Of a DNA stretch of 16,400 bases, positions 1-7,503 are shown one piece after another. A program made the translations under genes and the position numbers. The stretch comes from Saprospiraceae bacterium. GTDB lineage: Bacteria > Bacteroidota > Bacteroidia > Chitinophagales > Saprospiraceae. Under the pieces are notes generated by a model that had not been told where the DNA came from, ran no database searches, and was given only the letters and a program-made list of their open reading frames with translations. Within the stretch, counting starts at the first letter, position 1, and the number at the start of each line of letters is the position of its first letter. The stretch lies in assembly GCA_013002625.1 (NCBI GenBank), contig JABDJE010000041.1, positions 1 through 16,400 on the forward strand. The letters are read 5' to 3'.

Positions 1-1325
1 TCTTTGTAGAAATCAACTGCTCTTAATATGGCATCTCTTAGGTGCACAAAATCAGCTTCGTCAAATCGAATGCCACAACCGCCTTGCGCCACATCGGTGA
101 CCGTATCAACCAATCCACCGGTGGAATGTACAACAGGAATAGTTCCGTATCGCATTGCAAACATTTGATTGAGGCCACATGGTTCAAAACGTGATGGCAT
201 AAGTAAATAATCTGATCCAGCATAAATGGTATGTGCAACTTCTTCGTTGTACATTATGAGAGCTTTAACTCGACCTCCAAAATTATACTCTAGTTCACGA
301 AATGCTGTTTCCAATTCATGCGAACCTGAGCCTAAAACTATGAAGGTGGCATTTGTATTCTGTGCCAGTACATTTGATATGGCTTCGGTTAAGATATCTG
401 CACCTTTCTGATAAGCAAGGCGGCCAATAAAACTAAAAAGAGGTGCCTGTTTGTCTAGGCCATATCGTAAACACAATGCCTCTTTATTTTTAGTTTTAAA
501 TACCTTCCACGATCGCTTTAGAACCTGATCCAGAAAGGAATCTTTTTTAGGATTCCAGAATGCAGTATCGATGCCATTTAAAATACCTCTTGCCTTGTCC
601 TTGGTGTGGTCGTACAACCAATTCAAATTACCGGAGTTATGTGCTATTTCTTTTAGATAAGATGGTGACACGGTACTGTACCCCCAACAACATTTTATGG
701 CAGTGGCAAATGAATGAATATGATGATCCCAATCCAATAAGCCAATATGTTCTTCATTGAATTCGGGTAAAATGTCTTTGTGTCGCCAATCCCACATGCC
801 TCTGTAAGCGGCATTATGGATGGTATAATAGGTAGGTGTATTGCGAAGATATTCGAAGTCATACCCGTGTGAAGCAAAAAATGGAATAAGCCCCGATTGA
901 TGGTCATGGCAATGCAATAAATCAAATTGATCTGCATTATTATTCACCCAATGCAGCACAGCGCGCTGAAAGGAAGTGTTTCGTTCGACTTCATCTTTAA
1001 AGCCCTCGCCATCCTCAGCCAAGTAGACCGAGTCTCGATCAAACTTTCCAGGAAAGCTGATACAGAAAAAAGCATAGGCTAAAGCCTCTGAATCCAATTT
1101 GAGAACTTCAAACTGAATATTCTCCATACCCATTTGAAATGATCCTTGATATACTGCTTTAAACTTTTGTTCCTTGAACCACGCAAGGGCATACATAGGA
1201 ATAACAACACTTGCTTCAATACCCTCACTTTGAGAATACAAGGGCAGTGCGCCGACAACATCACCCATTCCTCCGGCTTTGGCAGCAGGATAACATTCAG
1301 TGCTTATATGTAGAACGCGTATCAT
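1..1325 (-). CDS. glgA: Glycogen synthase (GT5), 3' end cut by window edge
   Basis: Transfers glucose from a nucleotide-glucose donor (ADP-glucose in the bacterial family) to the non-reducing end of a growing alpha-1,4-glucan in the cytoplasm. I translated the reverse strand from the ATG at 1325 and found 441 uninterrupted codons running off the left edge. Seen in order: N-terminal donor-binding KAGGMGDVVGALP (K16 is the conserved KxGG lysine), HCHDHQSGL near residue 140, YTIHNAAYRGM, the GILNGID segment, FIGRLAYQKGAD at the start of the second Rossmann domain, the catalytic-site segment SRFEPCGLNQ, then GGLVDTV. Against a usual length near 475-480, about 35-40 C-terminal residues should lie outside the window. 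The start codon overlaps the glgB stop (ATGA), so the two are co-transcribed and probably translationally coupled. No frameshift is present. Family assignment is secure; donor preference is inferred. Confidence 0.95.
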   Translation of the reverse strand, partial: MIRVLHISTECYPAAKAGGMGDVVGALPLYSQSEGIEASVVIPMYALAWFKEQKFKAVYQGSFQMGMENIQFEVLKLDSEALAYAFFCISFPGKFDRDSVYLAEDGEGFKDEVERNTSFQRAVLHWVNNNADQFDLLHCHDHQSGLIPFFASHGYDFEYLRNTPTYYTIHNAAYRGMWDWRHKDILPEFNEEHIGLLDWDHHIHSFATAIKCCWGYSTVSPSYLKEIAHNSGNLNWLYDHTKDKARGILNGIDTAFWNPKKDSFLDQVLKRSWKVFKTKNKEALCLRYGLDKQAPLFSFIGRLAYQKGADILTEAISNVLAQNTNATFIVLGSGSHELETAFRELEYNFGGRVKALIMYNEEVAHTIYAGSDYLLMPSRFEPCGLNQMFAMRYGTIPVVHSTGGLVDTVTDVAQGGCGIRFDEADFVHLRDAILRAVDFYK

Positions 1326-3226
1326 TCCGATATTTGTTTTAGTACAACACAAGCAAGTGGAGGTATATCCAACTTCAGACTTTGGTCCCTTTGGTGACTG
1401 GCAACATTTCGTGCTTTATAAACTTGACCAAGCAATTCTGTCGTTCCTCCAAAAGCAGTTTCATCGCTGTTGAAAACACAAGTCCATTTGCTACTGCTAG
1501 GTACACCAAGAATATAATCCTTATGTAAAGAAGGTATGAAATTACAGACAACAAGTAATGTATCGGCTTTCGATTTTCTTAAATATGCCAGGATACAGTT
1601 TGTGTGATCACTGTGGTCAATCCACTCAAAACCTCTGTGGTCATAATTATACTGATACAGCGCAGTCTCTTTTTTAAAGAGTTTATTCAGTTGGCGAATA
1701 CAATCCTTAATGCCCTGATGGGGGGTGTGTTCCAACAGATGCCACTCGATGGAGTTGTTGACATTCCATTCAGAAGTCTGGCCAATCTCATTTCCCATAA
1801 ACAGCAGCTTTTGCCCAGGATGGGTAAACATATAACTGTACAGCAATCTAAGGTTTGCAAAACGTTGCCACTCGTCTCCGGGCATTTTTGTAGCGATGGC
1901 GTTTTTACCGTGTACAACCTCGTCATGGGACAAAGGCAGCATGAAATTTTCCGAGTAGGCATAGGCCATCGAAAAACTGATTTCATTGTGATGATAAGAT
2001 CTGTGAATCGGATCACGCGCCATGTATTGTAATGAGTCGTTCATCCATCCCATCATCCATTTCAAACCAAAGCCCAGACCCCCTTGATCTACAGGGGAAG
2101 TCACCCCATTGTAAGCAGTAGACTCTTCAGCAATCATTTGGATACTTGGAAAACTCTGGTAACATGATGTGTTTAGTCTTCTAAGAAAATCAATGGCTGC
2201 TAGATATTCATTTCCGCCATACTCATTTGGATCCCATTCACCTTCTTCTCTTGAGTAGTCAAGATATAACATAGAGGAAACTGCATCCACGCGCAGGCCA
2301 TCCAAATGATATTTATCAAGCCAGAAGTGTGCACTTGAAATTAAAAAAGATACAACTTCAGGACGCTCATAATTAAAGATGAGGCTGTTCCAATCAGGAT
2401 GAAATCCCTTTTTACGATTTGGGTGTTCATAGACGGCTGTGCCATCAAAATCTGCCAATGCAAAGTCATCGCTTGGGAAATGGGCAGGTACCCAGTCCAT
2501 GAGGACACCAATATTGGCCTGATGTAATCTATCGATGAGATACATCAGATCACCTGGACTTCCAAAACGACTGGTGGGTGCAAAATAGGAAGTGGACAGG
2601 TATCCCCAGGAAGGATAGAAAGGATGTTCTGTCAGTGGTAAAAATTCAACGTGGGTGAATTCCATATCCTTGAGATAATGTACGAGCTCGTCGGCCATTT
2701 CAACATAGGACAATGAATGATCTCCCTTTTTTTTCCAACTGCCAAAATGCATTTCGTAGACCGACATGGGCTTATCAAGACTATTATATTGTTGCCGCGT
2801 ATTCATCCATGAGGCATCCTCCCATTTATGATCAAGGGGCCAACTCACAGAGGCGGTTTTAGGCATGAGTTCTGTATAAAAGGCAAATGGATCGGCCTTG
2901 TCTCTGACCTTATCATCATGATGTGAGTAAATCCGAAATTTGTACATTTCACCCTTCTTAAATCCAGGAATAAACCCTTCCCAGATACCAGAGTGATCCC
3001 ATCGTACAAATAGTCCATGGTCTTTCCCATTCCAGAAATTAAAACCACCTACAACTTCTATATGTCGTGCACCTGGAGCGAAGACCGCAAAAGCGTATCC
3101 AGCCACCCCATCCACCACAACAGGATGAGCACCTAGTTTTTCGTATAATCGAAAATGATTGCCGGATTTGAATAAATCGACATCAAAATCCGTCATGGCT
3201 TGATATGGGATGCACTTTGAGCTCAA
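1322..3226 (-). CDS. glgB: 1,4-alpha-glucan branching enzyme (GH13)
   Basis: Cuts alpha-1,4 glucan chains and rejoins them as alpha-1,6 branches during glycogen synthesis. Of 634 residues, roughly 30-130 form a CBM48-like domain, about 150-520 the GH13 barrel and the rest the C-terminal beta domain. Catalytic residues are all visible: nucleophile D314 (GLRVDAVSSM), acid/base E367 (MIAEEST) and transition-state Asp D435 (LSHDEVVHG). Their spacing (53 and 68 residues) equals that of E. coli GlgB D405/E458/D526, so this protein starts about 91 residues later and lacks the extra N1 domain. The start is undecided: residue 1 at 3226 is a TTG, while the first ATG is codon 11 at 3196 (624 residues). 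The homologous-looking stretch PYQAMTDFDVDLF straddles that ATG and favours the upstream start, but the predicted promoter leaves only a few bases of leader for it. First gene of the glgB-glgA operon. Confidence 0.96.
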   Translation of the reverse strand: MSSKCIPYQAMTDFDVDLFKSGNHFRLYEKLGAHPVVVDGVAGYAFAVFAPGARHIEVVGGFNFWNGKDHGLFVRWDHSGIWEGFIPGFKKGEMYKFRIYSHHDDKVRDKADPFAFYTELMPKTASVSWPLDHKWEDASWMNTRQQYNSLDKPMSVYEMHFGSWKKKGDHSLSYVEMADELVHYLKDMEFTHVEFLPLTEHPFYPSWGYLSTSYFAPTSRFGSPGDLMYLIDRLHQANIGVLMDWVPAHFPSDDFALADFDGTAVYEHPNRKKGFHPDWNSLIFNYERPEVVSFLISSAHFWLDKYHLDGLRVDAVSSMLYLDYSREEGEWDPNEYGGNEYLAAIDFLRRLNTSCYQSFPSIQMIAEESTAYNGVTSPVDQGGLGFGLKWMMGWMNDSLQYMARDPIHRSYHHNEISFSMAYAYSENFMLPLSHDEVVHGKNAIATKMPGDEWQRFANLRLLYSYMFTHPGQKLLFMGNEIGQTSEWNVNNSIEWHLLEHTPHQGIKDCIRQLNKLFKKETALYQYNYDHRGFEWIDHSDHTNCILAYLRKSKADTLLVVCNFIPSLHKDYILGVPSSSKWTCVFNSDETAFGGTTELLGQVYKARNVASHQRDQSLKLDIPPLACVVLKQISE

Positions 3227-3241
3227 ATTAATTGTTTGCGT

Positions 3242-3271
3242 AAAATATAAGACGAAAAACTAAATCCTCAA
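3242..3271 (-). promoter_or_regulatory. Candidate promoter of glgB-glgA
   Basis: On the minus strand a TTG at 3271-3269 is followed after 19 bases by TATATTTT at 3249-3242, which matches the Bacteroidota -7 consensus TAnnTTTG at 7 of 8 positions with acceptable spacing. Transcription would start near 3235. That leaves only about nine bases before the TTG at 3226 and about 39 before the ATG at 3196. Predicted from consensus only. Confidence 0.45.
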
Positions 3272-3352
3272 CAACTTAAAGTGATTTATCTTCAAAATAA
3301 GTCCAAGGTCAAATCCAAAACTATTTCTATTTTCACAGGGAATAATATTTCA

Positions 3353-5464
3353 ATGTATTCAAAAGTAATTCAAGCTAAGTTTTTTGATCAAACCAAATCC
3401 TTTCTTAAAAAAGGTTCCGCCGAGGAAGACTATAATAAATTGGTAGAGCTTCTACAGTACCATGAATGGAAATACTATGTAGAGAGCAGTCCAGTTATCT
3501 CTGACACTGAATACGACTTATTGTATAAGCAGCTTGAAAACTTAGAAGAGCTTAACCCATCAATCGTAAGAGTAGATTCTCCAACCCAACGTGTATCCAG
3601 CGATCTTTCGAGTAATTTTCCAACAGTGAAGCATTTGAATCCCATGCTGTCTTTAGCCAATTCATACAATGCTGAAGACCTGAGGGATTTCGATACACAA
3701 ATAAAAAAATTGTGCAGGATAGATGAAGGAGAGGTTGCGTACTTTATTGAACCTAAACTTGACGGTGGATCTATTGCCTTGGTTTATGAGAATGATATGT
3801 TGATCCGTTCGGCTACAAGGGGTAATGGTACAGAGGGAGAGGAAATGACCGCCAATGCAAAAGCAATTCCATCCGTTCCACTGTCTGCAAAATTTTCAGA
3901 ATTCAATATTTACCGCGCTGAGTTACGTGGGGAAGCAGTAATTGCTTTGGATAATTTTAAACGTATAAATGCACAACGCGAAGAGGAAGGCTTGGTGCTT
4001 TTTGCAAATCCACGCAATGCCGCAACAGGGGGCCTTAGAATCAAGGATGCAAGTGAAACAAGAAAGCGCGGATTGGAAGTGATGATTTTTCAACTGGCAT
4101 ATGCCGAGGACGAAAACGGAAACAATGTCTTGGATCAATTTGGCACCCATGCTGAAGCCATGAAGGCGCTTGATCAACTCGGATTTAAAATTCCAAAGGA
4201 TATTGATCAGTTAGCCAATAATATTGAAGAGGCAGCAGTGAAGTGTGCCGAATTGGAAACTTCCAGACCTAATTATAATTACGAAATAGACGGCGCTGTT
4301 GTAAAGGTCAATAGTTTTGAACTGCAGGAAAGATGCGGTTCAACCCAACATCATCCACGATGGGCCATAGCCTTTAAGTTTAAGGCAAAACAAGCAACAA
4401 CTACTTTGGAGAGTGTAGAGTTTCAAGTTGGTAAGACTGGCGCTATTACACCCGTGGCAAAAGTAGAACCTGTTCACCTGGCGGGCGTAACAGTGTCTTC
4501 AATATCCATGCATAATGAAGACTTTATCAAGCAAAAAGACCTTAGGATTGGGGATAAAATTATTATCGAAAGGGCAGGTGATGTCATACCTTATATTGTA
4601 AAGGCCTTGGATGAGTTGAGGACAGGAAAGGAAAAACCGGTTGAGTTTCCAACGCATTGTCCATCATGTGATACTGAATTGGTAAGGTCAGAAGAGCAAG
4701 CCGCATGGCGTTGTCCAAACAGCGTATCGTGTGATGCCCAGGTGTTACAACGTATCATTTTTCATGTTTCAAAAGGGGCAATGAATATCGATGGATTTGG
4801 AAAATCTTATGTGGAGAAATTTTATGAATTGGGATGGATTAAGGACATTGCAGATGTCTATAAGCTGGATTACAATGCTATTGCCCAATTGGAAGGCTTT
4901 GGTGAAAAGTCTGCCACGAACATGAAAGCGGCCATTGACAAGGCCAAATCAAATCCACTTTATAAATTGCTCGTTAGCCTGAGTATTCACCATCTTGGAA
5001 TCAAAGCAAGCAAATTGATTGCTCAGAATATATCAAGTGTTTTTGATCTTAAAGACTGGAATTTAGATACCTTCACGGAAATAAAGGACATCGGTCCCGT
5101 TGTGGCTGAAAATGTAATGGCGTATTTCAATAAAGATGAAAATATTCAAGTCCTTGAGAAGATGGCATCTTATGGTGTTAATGTAAATCAAACAGAAGAA
5201 GACAAACCATTAGTAGTATCAGACGATGCACCCCTTGCGGGGAAAACAATTTTGTTTACGGGGACGTTGACACAATTGGGTCGGAAAGAAGCCCAGTCAA
5301 AGGCTGAAAAAGCAGGGGCTAAAAATATCTCTGCAGTCAGCTCTAATTTAAATATCCTGGTAGTGGGTGAAAAAGCGGGTTCTAAATTGCGTAAAGCCCA
5401 AGCGTTAGAAACCGTCCAAATACTTACGGAACAAGAATTTCTGGATTTAGTAAACCAGGCATAA
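3353..5464 (+). CDS. ligA: NAD-dependent DNA ligase LigA
   Basis: Seals nicks in duplex DNA using NAD+ (Okazaki fragment joining, repair). I take the ATG at 3353 (703 residues); an in-frame GTG at 3281 would add 24 residues with no family character. Numbered from 3353: the Ia domain contains HEWKYYV near 37-43, followed by the adenylation domain with the AMP-accepting lysine K135 in KLDG, RGNGTEGE, RGEAV, NPRNAATG and the EIDGAVVKV and WAIAFKFKA motifs. An OB fold follows. The zinc finger is CX2C-X14-CX5C at C436, C439, C454 and C460. A helix-hairpin-helix region spans about 475-610, and a C-terminal BRCT domain begins at PLAGKTILFTGTL (about 627-703). All domains and the nucleophile are intact and the length is normal. 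It lies divergent to glgB and 18 bases upstream of a DEAD-box helicase on the same strand. No convincing Bacteroidota-type promoter was found in front of it. Confidence 0.97.
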   Translation: MYSKVIQAKFFDQTKSFLKKGSAEEDYNKLVELLQYHEWKYYVESSPVISDTEYDLLYKQLENLEELNPSIVRVDSPTQRVSSDLSSNFPTVKHLNPMLSLANSYNAEDLRDFDTQIKKLCRIDEGEVAYFIEPKLDGGSIALVYENDMLIRSATRGNGTEGEEMTANAKAIPSVPLSAKFSEFNIYRAELRGEAVIALDNFKRINAQREEEGLVLFANPRNAATGGLRIKDASETRKRGLEVMIFQLAYAEDENGNNVLDQFGTHAEAMKALDQLGFKIPKDIDQLANNIEEAAVKCAELETSRPNYNYEIDGAVVKVNSFELQERCGSTQHHPRWAIAFKFKAKQATTTLESVEFQVGKTGAITPVAKVEPVHLAGVTVSSISMHNEDFIKQKDLRIGDKIIIERAGDVIPYIVKALDELRTGKEKPVEFPTHCPSCDTELVRSEEQAAWRCPNSVSCDAQVLQRIIFHVSKGAMNIDGFGKSYVEKFYELGWIKDIADVYKLDYNAIAQLEGFGEKSATNMKAAIDKAKSNPLYKLLVSLSIHHLGIKASKLIAQNISSVFDLKDWNLDTFTEIKDIGPVVAENVMAYFNKDENIQVLEKMASYGVNVNQTEEDKPLVVSDDAPLAGKTILFTGTLTQLGRKEAQSKAEKAGAKNISAVSSNLNILVVGEKAGSKLRKAQALETVQILTEQEFLDLVNQA

Positions 5465-5482
5465 AGCTTATAAGACAATTGT

Positions 5483-6757
5483 ATGAAATTTGAAGAATTT
5501 GGATTTAGTGATGAAATATTAGATGCCCTGTTTTATATGGGTTTCGAAAAGGCGACCCCGATTCAAGAACAAGCCATACCGGAAATATTAAAAGGCCATG
5601 ATATCCTGGCATCTGCACAGACAGGAACGGGAAAGACAGCGGCTTTCCTTCTGCCTATTCTTGATCGTATTTCTAGAAGCAACAGTGGCCAGACACAGGT
5701 GTTAATCGTAGTGCCAACACGAGAATTGGCCCTACAGATCGATCAGCAGATTCAGGGCTTTACTTATACAACTGCAATAGAATCAATTTCACTTTATGGT
5801 GGTGGCGATGGTGTTGAATGGGAAGAGCAATCCAGGGCATTAAAAAAAGGTGTTCATATTGTTGTCGCAACGCCAGGTAAATTGATTTCGTTTATCAACA
5901 ACAAACACTTCAATGGTGACACTGTAAAGTATTTAATTCTGGATGAGGCGGATCGAATGTTGGATATCGGATTTTATGAAGATATCATCAGTATCATCAA
6001 TGCACTGCCAAAGGAAAGGCAGACCTTGCTATTTAGTGCTACAATGCCTGATAAAATTGTACAACTGAGTAAAAAGATTTTAAACGACCCTAAACGCATC
6101 AGTATTGCGATTTCAAAACCAGCAGAGAAAATCCTACAGGCGACTTATCTCTGTTATGATGAGCAAAAAGTACCCTTACTCATTCAACTCATAAAGGACA
6201 AGCCAGCATACAAGAGCATTATAATATTCAGCAGTACCAAAAAGAATGTGTCTACCATCGTGAGTGCACTCAAGCGGAAAGGACTCGAAGCTGCAGCCAT
6301 ATCTTCGGATCTTGATCAAAAACAAAGAGAGGAAGTGTTGTTGGCATTCAGAGCAAAAAATATCAGAATTCTTGTGGCTACAGATGTAATAAGCAGAGGT
6401 ATAGATATCAAGGACATCAATCTTGTGATCAATTACAATGTACCTCGGGATGCAGAGGATTATGTGCACAGAATTGGTAGAACAGCACGTGCCGATACCT
6501 CTGGGGTTGCCATTACCCTGATCAATCCAGATGACATGCGTCATTTTCATGCCATAGAAAAACTGATCGAAAAAGAAGTAATAAAAATGGACGTTCCTCC
6601 AGCACTTGGGGAATCTCCAGAGTGGCAAAAGTCAGGACCAAGAAGAGGGGGCGGAGGCGGCCGATCTAGAAATAGTTCGGGAAGAGCCAAACCAAGACAT
6701 AAGGGCAATCGAAAGGGTGGCTCAGGTAACAGAAAGCGGCCACCAAAACGGGATTAA
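5483..6757 (+). CDS. DEAD-box ATP-dependent RNA helicase (RhlE-like)
   Basis: ATP-driven unwinding or remodelling of RNA duplexes, likely in ribosome assembly, mRNA decay or cold adaptation. The 424 residues carry every superfamily motif: an upstream aromatic plus Q motif (FGFSDEIL...TPIQEQAIP), motif I AQTGTGKT (45-52), Ia PTRELALQ (78-85), Ib TPGKL, motif II DEAD (154-157), motif III SAT (185-187), IV IIFSST, V ATDVISRGID and VI HRIGRTAR (329-336). From about 385 to the end there is a Gly/Arg/Lys-rich basic tail (RRGGGGGRSRN and onward), typical of RNA-binding extensions in RhlE/DeaD-type proteins. The subgroup cannot be fixed from sequence reading alone. The gene is 18 bases downstream of ligA, probably the same transcript, and ends at the hairpin at 6765-6798. 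No Shine-Dalgarno sequence is visible. Confidence 0.95.
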   Translation: MKFEEFGFSDEILDALFYMGFEKATPIQEQAIPEILKGHDILASAQTGTGKTAAFLLPILDRISRSNSGQTQVLIVVPTRELALQIDQQIQGFTYTTAIESISLYGGGDGVEWEEQSRALKKGVHIVVATPGKLISFINNKHFNGDTVKYLILDEADRMLDIGFYEDIISIINALPKERQTLLFSATMPDKIVQLSKKILNDPKRISIAISKPAEKILQATYLCYDEQKVPLLIQLIKDKPAYKSIIIFSSTKKNVSTIVSALKRKGLEAAAISSDLDQKQREEVLLAFRAKNIRILVATDVISRGIDIKDINLVINYNVPRDAEDYVHRIGRTARADTSGVAITLINPDDMRHFHAIEKLIEKEVIKMDVPPALGESPEWQKSGPRRGGGGGRSRNSSGRAKPRHKGNRKGGSGNRKRPPKRD

Positions 6758-6764
6758 AAAACAA

Positions 6765-6798
6765 AAAAGGCGAACATTCATTCAAATGTTCGCCTTTT
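6765..6798. terminator. Bidirectional hairpin terminator between convergent genes
   Basis: A perfect 14-bp inverted repeat (AAAAGGCGAACATT at 6765-6778 and its complement at 6785-6798) encloses the 6-base loop CATTCA. It has a T run on the right arm for plus-strand transcripts and A-rich DNA on the left giving U's for minus-strand transcripts. It lies between the helicase stop (6757) and the convergent ompH stop (6824), so it most likely ends both transcripts. Confidence 0.85.
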
Positions 6799-6823
6799 GT
6801 ATAATATTAAATCAACTTTGTTC

Positions 6824-7339
6824 TTAGATACCCAGCTTTGTTTTCACCAGGCTCATGACGTCGTCAGAATCATTTGCATGTAGCAAGGTTCCGGTGCTTG
6901 TATCAAATATCATTGTATATCCATTGTCCTTACCTACACTTTCAATCGCAACTTTTACCTTGTCAAGAATAGGCTGGTACAATTCTTCTCTTTTAGCTAA
7001 AATCTTCTGCTGCACTTCAACTTCGTATTGTTGAATTTTTTGCTGCTCCTGTCCTAATTCAGCTTCCTTTTGCTGCATTTGCACTTGTGATAAAACACCA
7101 TTGTTGGCTTCCTGCGCATATTTCTGGTATTTAGTCTCAAATGCTTTTACCATGTCTTCCCCTTTGGATACAAGTTGACTCTGGTAAGTCTCTAATTGAC
7201 TATCTGCTGATTTAACTTCTGGCATTTCAGAAAGTAATAATGCAGAGTTGATATATCCAAATTTTTGAGCATTCACACTGAATGATGCAAAAACCAATAA
7301 GGCTAGTATAGCTGTAATTTTGAAACGCTTGATATTCAT
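6824..7339 (-). CDS. OmpH/Skp-family periplasmic chaperone
   Basis: Predicted periplasmic holdase for unfolded outer-membrane proteins. The 171 residues begin with a signal peptide (basic MNIKRFK, hydrophobic ILALLVFASFSV, likely cleavage after the Ala before QKFGYI). The mature protein starts with the family's short beta strand (KFGYINSALLLSEMPEV). A long Gln/Glu/Lys-rich helical coiled-coil region, about residues 45-125, corresponds to the Skp tentacles. A C-terminal segment, about 128-171, closes the body (MIFDTSTGTLLHA...KTKLGI). The start is the only ATG compatible with the signal peptide and lies directly after an A-rich leader. In many Bacteroidota, ompH genes sit in tandem next to bamA; here a single copy stands apart. 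It is preceded by its own -7 box and a leader hairpin, and ends at the hairpin shared with the helicase. Confidence 0.92.
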   Translation of the reverse strand: MNIKRFKITAILALLVFASFSVNAQKFGYINSALLLSEMPEVKSADSQLETYQSQLVSKGEDMVKAFETKYQKYAQEANNGVLSQVQMQQKEAELGQEQQKIQQYEVEVQQKILAKREELYQPILDKVKVAIESVGKDNGYTMIFDTSTGTLLHANDSDDVMSLVKTKLGI

Positions 7340-7365
7340 TTTTTTCTTTTTTTTTCAATAAAAAC

Positions 7366-7386
7366 GAAAGGGCTTTAGCGCCTTTC
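7366..7386 (-). promoter_or_regulatory. Hairpin in the 5' leader of ompH
   Basis: GAAAGG (7366-7371) pairs with CCTTTC (7381-7386). The inner bases GC/GC can extend the stem past one G-G mismatch, with the 4-base loop TTTA. On the minus strand it is followed by a short run containing GTTTTTATT and then by the A-rich stretch in front of the ompH ATG (7339). It could be a leader structure, an attenuator, or a weak terminator for the upstream receptor gene (stop at 7504). Confidence 0.45.
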
Positions 7387-7399
7387 ATATTTAGTACCG

Positions 7400-7407
7400 C
7401 AAATGTA
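7400..7407 (-). promoter_or_regulatory. Candidate -7 box of ompH
   Basis: TACATTTG on the minus strand is an exact match to the Bacteroidota -7 consensus TAnnTTTG. No TTG/TTTG element is present 17-23 bases upstream, so the -33 part is missing. A start near 7393 would give a leader of about 54 bases containing the hairpin at 7366-7386. Confidence 0.4.
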
Positions 7408-7503
7408 GACGAATGATTTAAATTTTCTGGTTATTTAACCTAAGATTAAAGGTTTGAGCTGCATTTTGTTAAGATTTAAGTTCTATAGACTATATTTTGC
7501 CCC

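Noticed and set aside
38..1264. Several short minus-strand reading frames that could suggest a broken glgA
   Set aside because: They are in other frames. Translation from the ATG at 1325 is open without interruption to the window edge and contains the expected GlgA motifs in order.
1604..2032. 142-codon plus-strand frame opposite glgB
   Set aside because: Antisense to a well-conserved GH13 region; its composition is what the reverse of a coding strand gives, and no domain or start signal is visible.
6176..6628. 150-codon minus-strand frame opposite the DEAD-box helicase
   Set aside because: Lies over helicase motifs IV-VI; rich in Tyr, Phe, Cys and His with no recognisable pattern, so a shadow frame.
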